Assembly: GCA_017993775.1 (NCBI GenBank)
Contig: JAGOMA010000022.1
Location: 1 to 64,000, forward strand
Reading direction: 5' to 3'
Origin: Chloroflexota bacterium
GTDB taxonomy: Bacteria > Chloroflexota > Anaerolineae > Promineifilales > Promineifilaceae
Length of the DNA stretch: 64,000 nucleotides
Position numbers and translations under genes: made by a program. Positions 18,479 through 26,410 of the stretch are shown in pieces. Below the pieces are notes generated by a model that saw only the letters and a list, made by a program, of their open reading frames with translations, did no database searches and was not told the origin of the DNA. Each line of letters begins with the position of its first letter. The stretch's first letter is position 1.

Positions 18479-19231
18479 CTATTTTGTGAACACCGTCCCG
18501 CCGCCTTGCAGCAGGCCGGTCAGGTTGACAATGCGTGCCTGGGGCACGCCCTGGGCTACGGCCGTTAACGCGCCGCGCACTTTGGGGACCATGCCGCCGT
18601 TGATGGTGCCCTGGGTGATGAGTTGTTCGGTCTGCACGGCCGTTAACCGTGGCAGCACACGCCCATCTTGCAGCACACCTGGCACGTTGGAAATGAAATC
18701 CAGTTGGTCGGCTTGCAGGGCCAGGGCAACAGCACTGGCGGCGTCGTCGGCGTTGACGTTGTAAGTGCGGCCGTCGTAGCCCAGCGAGATAGGGGAGAGA
18801 ACGGCCGTGATGCCCAACCCGGCCAATTGGCGCAGCAATTCAGTCCGTACCGCCACAACCTCGCCCACCAGGCCTAAATCAACTGTCGGGTGCGCTTTCT
18901 TTTCGCAGCGCAGCAGGCCGCCGTCTACGCCGCTCAGACCCACGGCATCCACGCCGGCCGTGAGCAGTGTGGTTACAATTTGTTTGTTTGTGTGGCCAGA
19001 CAGCACCATCTGGGCTACGGTCAGTGAATCGGCGTCGGTGATGCGCAGGCCGTCTACCTTTTTAGGCTCCAATCCCAGCCGTGTCTGCATCATGGCGATG
19101 TCGTGACCGCCGCCATGCACAATGACAAACTGCTCGTGAAGGTGTACGGCCGTTTGGCTAATCCACTGCGCCAACAAGGGCAAAAACCCTGGATCATCTA
19201 GTTCGTTACCGCCAATTTTTATGACACGCAT
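18479..19231 (-). CDS. argB: Acetylglutamate kinase
   Basis: A 250-residue amino-acid kinase that phosphorylates N-acetylglutamate. Nucleotide and substrate loops are visible: VIKIGGNELDD at the start, VIVHGGGHDIA, VDGLRITDADSL, NVNADDAASAVA and the C-terminal GGMVPKVRGALTAV. The open frame runs upstream to 19309, but that extension reads through an intergenic repeat; the ATG at 19231 with GGGAGG just upstream puts the first beta-strand at residue 2, as expected. It therefore lacks the N-terminal helix of arginine-inhibited hexameric kinases, so feedback by arginine at this enzyme is less likely. Confidence 0.95.
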   Translation of the reverse strand: MRVIKIGGNELDDPGFLPLLAQWISQTAVHLHEQFVIVHGGGHDIAMMQTRLGLEPKKVDGLRITDADSLTVAQMVLSGHTNKQIVTTLLTAGVDAVGLSGVDGGLLRCEKKAHPTVDLGLVGEVVAVRTELLRQLAGLGITAVLSPISLGYDGRTYNVNADDAASAVALALQADQLDFISNVPGVLQDGRVLPRLTAVQTEQLITQGTINGGMVPKVRGALTAVAQGVPQARIVNLTGLLQGGGTVFTK

Positions 19232-19241
19232 CGTCCCTCCG

Positions 19242-19305
19242 GGAAAGTGCGGAGTGTGGAACGCGGAGTGCGGAATTTCACCACTCCGCGCTCCGCACTC
19301 GGCAC
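19242..19305. repeat. Inverted repeat of GTGCGGAGTG units
   Basis: Copies of GTGCGGAGTG/GCGGAGTGCGG are followed by ACTCCGCGCTCCGCACTC, able to form a strong stem in the argC-argB gap. The upstream part is translated only if argB used a far-upstream start. Confidence 0.65.
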
Positions 19306-20313
19306 TCAAATAAGTCCAGCCGTTTCTTCCAGGCCAAACATGACGTTCATATTCTGCACCGCCTGCCCCGACGCGCCTTTGATCAGATTGTCGGTGGCCG
19401 AGGTGAGGATGAGCATGGTTCCGGCCAGGGTCAGCGAGATAGCGCAGCGGTTGGTGTAGGTGACGTGGGCCAGGCTGGCTAATTCGCCTTTAGGCAGCAT
19501 CCGCACAAACGGCTCGCCCTGGTAGGTGTCCTGGTAAAGTTGGCGCAAATCTGCCTCGCTCCAGGCATCGGCTAGCTGCACGTACAGGTTGGCCAAAATG
19601 CCGCGTGGCACGGGCAGCAGGTGGGGCGAGAAGATGAGATTGGGCGCGGCCGGGTTCCATTCTTTGATGATGGCTTCCATTTCTGGCAGATGGCGGTGCG
19701 ACCGGCCGATTTTGTAAGGCGAAAAATTATCGGTCACAGCCATGAAATGGGTGTTGGCGGCCGGATTGCGCCCTGCGCCGGATACGCCCGACTTGGCGTC
19801 GATGATGATGTCTCCGGCCACTTTAACCCCGGCGGCCATGATCGGCTGTAAGGCCAGCAGGCTGGTGGTGGTGTAGCAGCCGGGATTGGCGACCAGCCGG
19901 GTTTGTTTCAGTGGTTCGCGGGCAAATTCGGTCAGGCCGTAGACGGCTTCAGGCAGCAGGTCGGGCGCAGGGTGGGTGACGCCGTACCATTTTTCGTAGA
20001 CAGCCACGTCTTTCAGGCGGAAATCGGCGCTGAGGTCGATGACTTTGCAGCCGGCGTTGAGGGCGGACACGGCCGTTGCCGCCGCCGCAGCATGTGGCAG
20101 GCACAAAAAAACCACATCCACCTGGTTTAGCGGCGCTTCCTCTCCGTCAATCAGCGGGAGGTGTGGCGCTTGCGGGTAAATCGCGTCCAAGGTTTGTCCG
20201 GCGTAAGACTGCGAGGTCGCAAACGCCACCTCAACACTCGGATGTCTATCCAATATTTGAACCAGCTCATAACCGGTGTAGCCGGTTGCGCCGAAAATGC
20301 CTGCTCGAATCAT
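19306..20313 (-). CDS. argC: N-acetyl-gamma-glutamyl-phosphate reductase
   Basis: A 335-residue NADPH-dependent reductase making N-acetylglutamate semialdehyde. Rossmann loop IFGATGYTGYELV at the N-terminus, catalytic Cys in VANPGCYTTTSLLALQP, and GVSGAGRNP plus FSPHLLPVPRGIL all match ArgC. Another in-frame ATG lies 12 nt upstream (20325); 20313 is chosen because GGAGATT stands 5-11 nt before it and the Rossmann strand begins immediately. It is the first structural gene after the attenuator region, so it heads the arginine operon. Confidence 0.95.
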   Translation of the reverse strand: MIRAGIFGATGYTGYELVQILDRHPSVEVAFATSQSYAGQTLDAIYPQAPHLPLIDGEEAPLNQVDVVFLCLPHAAAAATAVSALNAGCKVIDLSADFRLKDVAVYEKWYGVTHPAPDLLPEAVYGLTEFAREPLKQTRLVANPGCYTTTSLLALQPIMAAGVKVAGDIIIDAKSGVSGAGRNPAANTHFMAVTDNFSPYKIGRSHRHLPEMEAIIKEWNPAAPNLIFSPHLLPVPRGILANLYVQLADAWSEADLRQLYQDTYQGEPFVRMLPKGELASLAHVTYTNRCAISLTLAGTMLILTSATDNLIKGASGQAVQNMNVMFGLEETAGLI

Positions 20314-20346
20314 ACCAATCTCCACTACTGTGCTTTAATCTAGGGC

Positions 20347-20385
20347 AAAAAAAAACCGCCAGACCTTGTTGTGGCCTGGCGGTTT
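20347..20385 (-). terminator. Intrinsic terminator of the arginine leader (attenuator)
   Basis: On the minus strand CCGCCAGGCC (20373-20382) pairs with GGTCTGGCGG (20356-20365) around a 7-nt loop. The stem can be extended by three A-T pairs and is followed by nine T residues (20347-20355). It lies only about 35 nt before argC, with the leader peptide upstream. It could also serve as the ordinary terminator of the gene upstream at 20597-22543. Confidence 0.85.
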
Positions 20386-20444
20386 GGGTTTCTAATCTGT
20401 CTTGCGTGACTTACCCAACCGAAAAATCCAGACCTGGGGTCCGG
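20356..20444 (-). promoter_or_regulatory. Mutually exclusive hairpin segments of an arginine attenuator
   Basis: In transcript order: segment 1 CCGGACC (20438-20444), segment 2 GGTCTGG (20428-20434), segment 3 CCAGGCC (20373-20379), segment 4 GGTCTGG (20359-20365). 1 pairs with 2, 2 with 3, and 3 with 4, each over 7 bases (one G-U allowed). Segments 2 and 4 are identical. Segment 1 overlaps the last Arg codon of the leader peptide. Confidence 0.75.
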
Positions 20445-20488
20445 CTGCTACGGCGGCGGCGGGGAAAAAATGTCACATCATTTAACAT
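20411..20488 (-). CDS. Arginine-rich leader peptide of the arg operon
   Basis: A 25-codon ORF too short for routine gene calling: ATG at 20488, TAA at 20411-20413. The product contains FFPRRRRSSRTPG, five arginines in seven residues, with the run encoded by CGC CGC CGC CGT AGC AGC CGG. It lies between a promoter and a terminator just before argC. When charged tRNA-Arg is scarce, a ribosome stalled on the run would mask hairpin segment 1 and allow the antiterminator to form. There is no clear Shine-Dalgarno; the predicted transcription start is only a few bases before the ATG, so translation may be leaderless. Confidence 0.75.
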   Translation of the reverse strand: MLNDVTFFPRRRRSSRTPGLDFSVG

Positions 20489-20497
20489 CGTGCCAAA

Positions 20498-20525
20498 ATA
20501 GTAACAAATAATCAGATCGTGTCAA
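20498..20525 (-). promoter_or_regulatory. Promoter of the arginine operon
   Basis: Perfect TTGACA (20520-20525) and TACTAT (20498-20503) with a 16-nt spacer, reading toward the leader peptide whose ATG begins 9 nt after the -10 box. Confidence 0.65.
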
Positions 20526-20596
20526 CCAATCGGGGAAACTTCGTTTAAACGCGCTAAATTTGGGTCGGCCGTTTCCCTAGATCATACAAAAACCGA

Positions 20597-22543
20597 TTAT
20601 TGACCACCGTTTTCTATGGTGGCGGTGATGGGCAGGTGGTCGGAGGCGGGTTGGGTGGGTATGACAACGTTGACGGCCGTTAAATCCGGCGAAATCCAAA
20701 TGTAGTCGATGCGGCGATCGGGGGTGAGCGAGTCATAGGTAGCGTCCGGTGAAATCTGGCTGAGCGCAACCACATCTTGCCACCCGGCCTGGCTGAGAAG
20801 TTCAATTTCTGGCGCGGCTGGCTCGGCGTTCAGATCGCCCATGAAGAGGCTAAACGGCCGTTCCCCCCCCACATCGTTCACAGTCTGCGACTGAAGCAGC
20901 CGCACTGCGCTGCCATTCTCCGGGTGGTGGTAATGGGTGGCAAAAACGTTCAGGCTCTGGCCGTTCGCCAGCGCATATTGCGCGCCAATCACGCCGCGCT
21001 GCAGCAGCAGATCGTCTGGCGGCAAAGGGTGCAGCTGCACATCTTGCAGCGGCAGACGGCTTAAAATGGCATTGCCCCACAGCGGCCCGGTGGTTGGGCC
21101 GTACACGTATGGCATTTCTAACCGATTGGCCAGCCAGAGCAGCGTATCGGCCGAGCCGTTAATCACCCAGCCGCGAGACACCTCTTGCAGGGCGACTACA
21201 TCGGGCTGCTGGGCTTCGATAACCTGGGCGATGGCTTCCAGCCCGAGATTGCCCATTGGGTCGAAGCCGTTGTGGATGTTGTAGGTCATGGCGCGAATGG
21301 GCAAAGATTTTGGGGCAACGGCCGTCGGCTGCGGGGCCGTCCACCATTGGACCAGGGGCAGGGCCAGCAGCGCCAGCAGCAGCAGCGTTGGCTGCCAGGC
21401 AATGGCGATGGCCGGTTTTTGGTCTGAGCGAATGGCGCGGGCTGCGCCAAGGATCGCCAGGGTCAGCCCCAGGGCGGCGGCGGGCAGCAAAATGTCGTTG
21501 GCAAAGGGCAGGGCAATGTCGTAACCAGCGTAAAACAGGAAGGTGAGGATGGCCAGCAGCAGCCAACCCAGCCCATTGCCGATGGTGAGGTTGCGTAATC
21601 CGACACGGCCGTCGCTTAAGCCCAGGCTCTGTACCAAAATAATCAGCAGTACGGCCGTGCTGAGTGTTTGCAGCAGGCCCATCACGGCCGCCGTCCATCC
21701 AGTTTGAGGGCTGAAGGCCAGCAGCAAAACCAGCAGCGCGCCGCTGCCCAACGCCAGCAGGCTGTAAACCTGGCGCTTGGGTTTGCTGAGCAGCAGTTGG
21801 CCGACCAGCAAACCGGTCAGTTGGCTGCCTAATACCCAGGCGTAAACGGCCGTCTGGCTCCAGCCGATAAGCACCGTGAACCGGGCCACATTGCCCAGCA
21901 CAACCAGATACAAAAAGAGAAACGGGCCAATCGCCAGCCAGGCAATTGCCTGGCCAACGGGCAAATCCTGTGCCTGGTCGGGTAAGGATTGCCAGACCAG
22001 CCGCAGGCAAAACCATTGTCCGCCGACGAGCAAGAGCAGCAAAACGGCCGTGCCCCAATCTGTTTGCCACGCCATATCCAGTGTGTGGTAAGTGCCGTGC
22101 AAGGCTACATCAAAAGCCAGCCCGGCCAGCAACCCCAACCCCACGTCGCCGAAGAGACGGCCGTTGTATTGGTGCAGCAGCCCCAACAGCGCCGGCCAAA
22201 ACAAGGTGAACAGGAAAGTGATTGCAAAAGCCAGGGCCAAATCTACAACTGGATCGCCCGACCACCACTGCATGGCCAGCCTGAGCAGGCCAACGCCGCC
22301 GGCAGAAACGGCCAATAAGCGGCGCGCGCCCACCATTCGGCTGAGAATGGCCGCCAAAAAACTGAGGGCAAACAAGCCCAGGGCAATAACGCCGATCTGG
22401 ATGGCGTTGAAGGAAAAGCGGTCCCGCAGGACATAGATGAGCAGCGAAAGCAGGATGCGAATGGTTTCTATGCCGAATAAAGTGGTTAGGGTGATAAAAC
22501 CGATGAGGGGGTAACGGCCGTTTGAATTCGTGACTGGCTCCAT
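20597..22543 (-). CDS. Polytopic membrane protein fused to an endonuclease/exonuclease/phosphatase domain
   Basis: A 648-residue protein. Residues 1 to about 400 form roughly twelve hydrophobic helices of an MFS-like or unknown transporter fold. Residues about 415-648 are an EEP (DNase I-like) metal hydrolase with MTYNIHNGFDP, VVALQEVSRGW (Glu ligand), FATHYHH, MGDLNAEP and C-terminal ASDHLPI. EEP domains hydrolyse phosphodiesters in nucleic acids or lipids; a membrane attachment points to a lipid substrate, as in eukaryotic Cwh43, but that is analogy. The frame opens at 22624; the start at 22543 has AGGAGG 7 nt upstream. Confidence 0.8.
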   Translation of the reverse strand: MEPVTNSNGRYPLIGFITLTTLFGIETIRILLSLLIYVLRDRFSFNAIQIGVIALGLFALSFLAAILSRMVGARRLLAVSAGGVGLLRLAMQWWSGDPVVDLALAFAITFLFTLFWPALLGLLHQYNGRLFGDVGLGLLAGLAFDVALHGTYHTLDMAWQTDWGTAVLLLLLVGGQWFCLRLVWQSLPDQAQDLPVGQAIAWLAIGPFLFLYLVVLGNVARFTVLIGWSQTAVYAWVLGSQLTGLLVGQLLLSKPKRQVYSLLALGSGALLVLLLAFSPQTGWTAAVMGLLQTLSTAVLLIILVQSLGLSDGRVGLRNLTIGNGLGWLLLAILTFLFYAGYDIALPFANDILLPAAALGLTLAILGAARAIRSDQKPAIAIAWQPTLLLLALLALPLVQWWTAPQPTAVAPKSLPIRAMTYNIHNGFDPMGNLGLEAIAQVIEAQQPDVVALQEVSRGWVINGSADTLLWLANRLEMPYVYGPTTGPLWGNAILSRLPLQDVQLHPLPPDDLLLQRGVIGAQYALANGQSLNVFATHYHHPENGSAVRLLQSQTVNDVGGERPFSLFMGDLNAEPAAPEIELLSQAGWQDVVALSQISPDATYDSLTPDRRIDYIWISPDLTAVNVVIPTQPASDHLPITATIENGGQ

Positions 22544-22699
22544 CTTTGCTCCTCCTGGGAAACCCTGATAAAAAATCATTATAGCAGAATGTAGGGCGAA
22601 TCTGAGATACATGTAAGAAATCATCTGTTGCTACAAGCATCTGGCCTGCCTATGGTACAATGCCGGATTGGAAATCATAATCAAAAAAAAGGAGATTTT

Positions 22700-24037
22700 G
22701 TGAACAAGAAAAGATTTACTCTGATTGGGATCCTCGCCGTTTTGGCGCTGGTGTTTTTGATGGCTGCGTGTGGCCCGGCTGTGCCCGCTGAAGAGGTGGC
22801 ACAGGCAGACGCTACCAGCGAAACAGGCGAGGTCGCTGCGGCGCCAACTTTGGAAACGGCCGCTGTAGACTCGTCTTTGGACCCCTCCGTTTTACCGGCT
22901 GTGGAACAAAGACAACCAGAAGCTGTAGATGCCTACACAAATACCGACAGTGGTCTGGGTTATTACGACATGACCGTAGGTGATGGCGCTTCGCCGAAAG
23001 ATGGCGACATTGTCACAACCAGCTACGTGATGTGGTTAGCCGGCGCTACAGAGGCAGACGCGCCGCAGCTTATCGACGATTCTGAAGCCAGCGGACAGCC
23101 CCTGACCTTCGTTTTGGGCAGCGGTCAGGTTTTTCCCGGCTGGGAAGAAGGCGTTGCCACGATGCAAATAGGCGGGCGTCGCCAACTGCTGATCCCGCCG
23201 GACCTGGCTTTTGGCGCGGATGGCGGCGGCATTTTCCCGCCCGATTCCACCATTATTATGCAGGTAGAGTTGGTTACTGTGGAAGAGCCGCCTGCGCCAA
23301 CGGCCGTTGACGCCGCCGACTACACCACAACCGATACTGGTTTGCAATATATCGATCTGGAAACGGGCAGCGGCGATCTGACAGTTGAAGATGGCGATTC
23401 GGTTACGGTCGATTTCATTATCTGGTTGGCCGATGGGCCGCGTTACTTTACCGGTTCCTACCAACAAGGCGCGCCGTTCGACTTCCGCGTGGGCGCTGGA
23501 CAGGTTTTCCCAGGCTGGGAAGAAGGCATGGTCGGGATGCAGATCGGCGGCAAACGCCAACTATTGATCCCCTCGGCCTTAGGTCTGGGTGAAGAAGGCT
23601 TTGGCGATTCCATTCCCCCGAATTCTGATTTGTTGTTGGAAGTGGTCTTGAACGACATTCGCAAGCCCATTGCCCGCACCGAAGTAGATCCGGCCGATTT
23701 CACCACCACAGACAGCGGTCTGAAGTACTACGACATTGTTGTAGGTGATGGCGCGACGCCGCAGCCTGGGCAAACGGCCGTTGTCCATTACACCGGCTGG
23801 TTAGAAGACGGTACCCAGTTCGATAGTTCCGTAGAACGCGGTGCCCCCTTAGAATTCCAGGTGGGGCAAGGCGGCGTGATTCCTGGTTGGGATGAGGGCG
23901 TGGCTTCCATGCAGGTGGGCGGCAAGCGCCAGCTTGTTGTTCCGCCGGAATTGGCTTACGGCGCATCTGGCTCCGGCGCGACGATTCCCCCCAATGCGAC
24001 CCTCATTTTTGAGGTAGAGTTGTTGGAAGTGAAATAA
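22700..24037 (+). CDS. Lipoprotein with three FKBP-type peptidyl-prolyl isomerase domains
   Basis: A 445-residue lipoprotein (signal ending LMAACG). It contains three consecutive FKBP modules, each starting TTDSGLxYYD-like. Module 3 (about 335-445) keeps the canonical pocket: VVHYTGWLEDGTQFDSS, VIPGWDEGVASM, PPELAYGASGSGATIPPN. Modules 1 and 2 keep the fold (VFPGWEEG, GGRRQLLIPPDLAFG) but replace the TGWL-DGT-FDSS segment (SYVMWLAGATEAD, DFIIWLADGPRYF), so they probably bind without full isomerase activity. Likely an extracytoplasmic foldase. The start is GTG with AAGGAG 6 nt upstream; the open frame before it is not coding. A strong terminator follows. Confidence 0.92.
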   Translation: MNKKRFTLIGILAVLALVFLMAACGPAVPAEEVAQADATSETGEVAAAPTLETAAVDSSLDPSVLPAVEQRQPEAVDAYTNTDSGLGYYDMTVGDGASPKDGDIVTTSYVMWLAGATEADAPQLIDDSEASGQPLTFVLGSGQVFPGWEEGVATMQIGGRRQLLIPPDLAFGADGGGIFPPDSTIIMQVELVTVEEPPAPTAVDAADYTTTDTGLQYIDLETGSGDLTVEDGDSVTVDFIIWLADGPRYFTGSYQQGAPFDFRVGAGQVFPGWEEGMVGMQIGGKRQLLIPSALGLGEEGFGDSIPPNSDLLLEVVLNDIRKPIARTEVDPADFTTTDSGLKYYDIVVGDGATPQPGQTAVVHYTGWLEDGTQFDSSVERGAPLEFQVGQGGVIPGWDEGVASMQVGGKRQLVVPPELAYGASGSGATIPPNATLIFEVELLEVK

Positions 24038-24049
24038 GATTGGAAAACC

Positions 24050-24090
24050 AGGAGGGAGATTGGTTTAGGACTGATCTCCCTCCTTTTTTT
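24050..24090 (+). terminator. Intrinsic terminator after the FKBP lipoprotein
   Basis: AGGAGGGAGAT (24050-24060) pairs perfectly with ATCTCCCTCCT (24074-24084), 13-nt loop, followed by six T residues. Confidence 0.85.
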
Positions 24091-24111
24091 GTAAACGGCC
24101 GTTTTTCCTCA

Positions 24112-24140
24112 TTGAAACGCTCCCCGCCATGCCTTATAAT
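24112..24140 (+). promoter_or_regulatory. Promoter of the nuclease-like/hpt pair
   Basis: TTGAAA (24112-24117), 17-nt spacer, TATAAT (24135-24140). It lies right after the previous gene's terminator and about 40 nt before the TTG start at 24179. Confidence 0.65.
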
Positions 24141-24178
24141 AATTTATGGTAAAGTGAAGTGGACGGAGCAATCTATCT

Positions 24179-24562
24179 TTGAGCAATATAACGCCAACCC
24201 CCCAAAAATTTGTACACCGAATTGAAAAAGAGTTTGCCCGGATTCTCGATTATTACGGTATCCGCTGGCAGTATGAGCCAACGACTTTTGCGTTGGAATG
24301 GGACGAAAACGGGGACGTGACGGTCGCCTTTTCGCCCGACTTTTATTTGCCGGACGAAGACCGCTATGTAGAACTAACAACTGTGCGCCCCAAGCTGGTC
24401 ACCATCAAAAACCGTAAAATCCGCCGGATGCACGACCTTTACCCGGAAGTCAATATCACCCTGCTAAAGCGGAGCGACTTGCGCGACATGATGATCAAAT
24501 ACGGCCTCGACGACCACGCGGCCGATATAATGGGCACAGACGCTCAATCTTCCAGCTCATGA
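24179..24562 (+). CDS. Small PD-(D/E)XK nuclease-like protein
   Basis: A 127-residue protein starting at TTG, with GGAG about 11 nt upstream. The layout EKEFARILDYYGIRWQYEP, then FSPDFYLPDEDRYVELTT, places Glu, Pro-Asp and Glu-Leu-Thr as in restriction-endonuclease-like folds. The usual catalytic Lys after ExL is replaced by Thr, although lysines follow (RPKLVTIKNRK). Function is unknown; the family tends to stand before hypoxanthine phosphoribosyltransferase, and here it overlaps hpt as ATGA, indicating coupled translation. A role in nucleotide or nucleic acid turnover is inference. Confidence 0.7.
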   Translation: MSNITPTPQKFVHRIEKEFARILDYYGIRWQYEPTTFALEWDENGDVTVAFSPDFYLPDEDRYVELTTVRPKLVTIKNRKIRRMHDLYPEVNITLLKRSDLRDMMIKYGLDDHAADIMGTDAQSSSS

Positions 24563-25143
24563 CACAATTTTACCCCCCAGAAGCGTATGGCGAATTAAAT
24601 GAGGGCATTAGCCAGGTGTTGTTCACCGAAGACGAGATTCAGGCTCGCGTGCTGGCCCTCGGACAGGCAATCTCCCGGGATTATGAAGGCTGCCACCTGT
24701 TGATGGTGGGTGTCTTGAAAGGCGTTTTCCCATTTATGTCCGATTTACTGCGGGCGATTACCATTCCGGTGGAAGTGGATTTTATGGCGATTGCCAGTTA
24801 TTCCAGCCAGGCGCGGGACAAGGGGTACGTGCGGCTGCAAAAAGACTTGGATGAGTCGATTGCCGGGCGGCACGTTTTGTTCGTGGAGGATGTGGTGGAC
24901 ACGGGCCTCACGTTGAACTATTTGTTGGGCAATTTACGTGCCCGCCAACCGGCCAGTTTGAAGGTGTGCGCGTTGTTTAACAAGTCGCGCCGCCGATTAA
25001 TTTCGGTTCCCTTGCAGTATAAGGGTTTCGATTTGCCGGATAAATTTGTGGTTGGGTACGGGTTGGATTACCGGGAGTTGTATCGTAATCTGCCGTTTGT
25101 GGGGTTGTTGAAGCCGGCTGTTTTTGCGCCGAATGGATCGTAG
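24559..25143 (+). CDS. hpt: Hypoxanthine phosphoribosyltransferase
   Basis: A 194-residue purine salvage enzyme making IMP/GMP from hypoxanthine/guanine and PRPP. PRPP loop HVLFVEDVVDTGLTL, the earlier VGVLKGVFPFMSDLL and base-site DLPDKFVVGYGLDYRELYRNLPFVG are all canonical. Length fits (175-195). It begins within the stop of the nuclease-like gene (ATGA). Confidence 0.95.
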   Translation: MTQFYPPEAYGELNEGISQVLFTEDEIQARVLALGQAISRDYEGCHLLMVGVLKGVFPFMSDLLRAITIPVEVDFMAIASYSSQARDKGYVRLQKDLDESIAGRHVLFVEDVVDTGLTLNYLLGNLRARQPASLKVCALFNKSRRRLISVPLQYKGFDLPDKFVVGYGLDYRELYRNLPFVGLLKPAVFAPNGS

Positions 25144-25282
25144 GGGCAGGTGGCGGCAACGGCCGTTCTCCTCATCCCCGGCTCCCCTGTCAGCCATACC
25201 CATTTCCTGCTATACTCCCCCTCGTTAGCAACACTTATTAAATTCACCATGTCACAATTCATGGTTCATTGAGGAGTCTCCG

Positions 25283-26374
25283 ATGAAACTAGGCATTATT
25301 GGCTTGCCCAGTTCTGGCAAAACCACAATTTTTAACGCTCTGACCAAGGGCGACGCCCCCACCGGGCAAAGTATGGGCGGACGATTTGACGTGTTAACGG
25401 CCGTTGTCGATGTACTCGATCCCCGCGTCGATATTCTCACCGACATGTTCAAGCCGAAAAAGACAACCTATGCCCGCATCACCTATTCCGATGTGGCCGG
25501 CTTGCAAAAAGGCGGCGAAGAAGGTTCCGCTCTGGGCGGGGCGATTCTCAACCACCTTTCGGCGCTGGATGGGTTTGTCCATGTCGTGCGCGCCTTCGAG
25601 AGCGACCTGGTCCCGCACCCCGATGGCAGCGTGAACGCGGCGCGCGATTTGGAAGCGCTGGACACCGAATTTTTGCTCAGCGATTTAGCCACGGTGGAAA
25701 AGCGGCTGTTTAAACTGCATGAAGGGCTAACCAAAGGCGCTTTCAAAGAAAATAAGGCGGCGGCTCAGGTAGAAGCGGCCTTGTTTGAGCAGATGAATGA
25801 GGCGTTGGCGGCGGAACGGCCGTTACGCGACCTCAATCTCGACGAAGAACAGCTAAAATCACTGCGTGGGTATGGCCTGCTGACGCTCAAACCGACCTTG
25901 GTCGTGGTTAATATCGGCGACGACCAGGAAGAAATCGGCCTGGATTATGACCACCGCCATACCATCGTCACCCATTTGCGCGGCAAACTGGAGATGGAAC
26001 TGGCTCAATTGAGCGCCGAAGGAGACACGGAGTCGCTGGAAATGTTCATGGAGGAGTACAGCGTCACGGAACTCAGCCTGGACAAAATCATCCGGCTAAG
26101 CTATGACCTGATGGGGCTGCAATCCTTTTTTACGGTGGGTGAAGACGAGGTGCGGGCGTGGACGGTAGAGCGGGGGGCCACGGCCGTTGCCGCCGCCGGA
26201 ACCATCCATTCAGACCTGGCCAAAGGGTTTATCCGCGCCGAAACCATCCTGTACGACGATCTGATCGCTCTGGGAGGCATGGCTCAGGCCCGCTCTGCCG
26301 GAAAACTGCGACAAGAAGGCAAAACCTACGTAATGCAGGACGGCGACATCATCAACGTCAAATTCAACATTTAG
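25283..26374 (+). CDS. ychF: Redox-regulated ATPase/GTPase YchF (Obg family)
   Basis: A 363-residue Obg-like P-loop protein. G1 is GLPSSGKTTIFNAL, G3 is DVAGLQKGG, the G4 position reads VVNIGD rather than NKxD, the hallmark of YchF/OLA1 proteins that prefer ATP. The C-terminal half holds the helical region and a TGS domain (AWTVERGATAVAAAGTIHSDLAKGFIRAE, DGDIINVKFNI). Binds ribosomes and takes part in stress responses in other bacteria. GAGGAGT lies 6-8 nt before the ATG. In the 139-bp upstream gap ACCATG and CATGGT form an 8-nt-spaced inverted repeat (about 25245-25264). Confidence 0.93.
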   Translation: MKLGIIGLPSSGKTTIFNALTKGDAPTGQSMGGRFDVLTAVVDVLDPRVDILTDMFKPKKTTYARITYSDVAGLQKGGEEGSALGGAILNHLSALDGFVHVVRAFESDLVPHPDGSVNAARDLEALDTEFLLSDLATVEKRLFKLHEGLTKGAFKENKAAAQVEAALFEQMNEALAAERPLRDLNLDEEQLKSLRGYGLLTLKPTLVVVNIGDDQEEIGLDYDHRHTIVTHLRGKLEMELAQLSAEGDTESLEMFMEEYSVTELSLDKIIRLSYDLMGLQSFFTVGEDEVRAWTVERGATAVAAAGTIHSDLAKGFIRAETILYDDLIALGGMAQARSAGKLRQEGKTYVMQDGDIINVKFNI

Positions 26375-26410
26375 CCGCAGCGGAGATGGTTACGGCTTAC
26401 GAAAAACAAC

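Noticed and set aside
20347-20525. T-box riboswitch before argC
   Set aside because: No AGGGTGGNACCGCG-type T-box sequence or specifier-stem pattern is visible; the leader-peptide model explains the Arg codons and the hairpins better.
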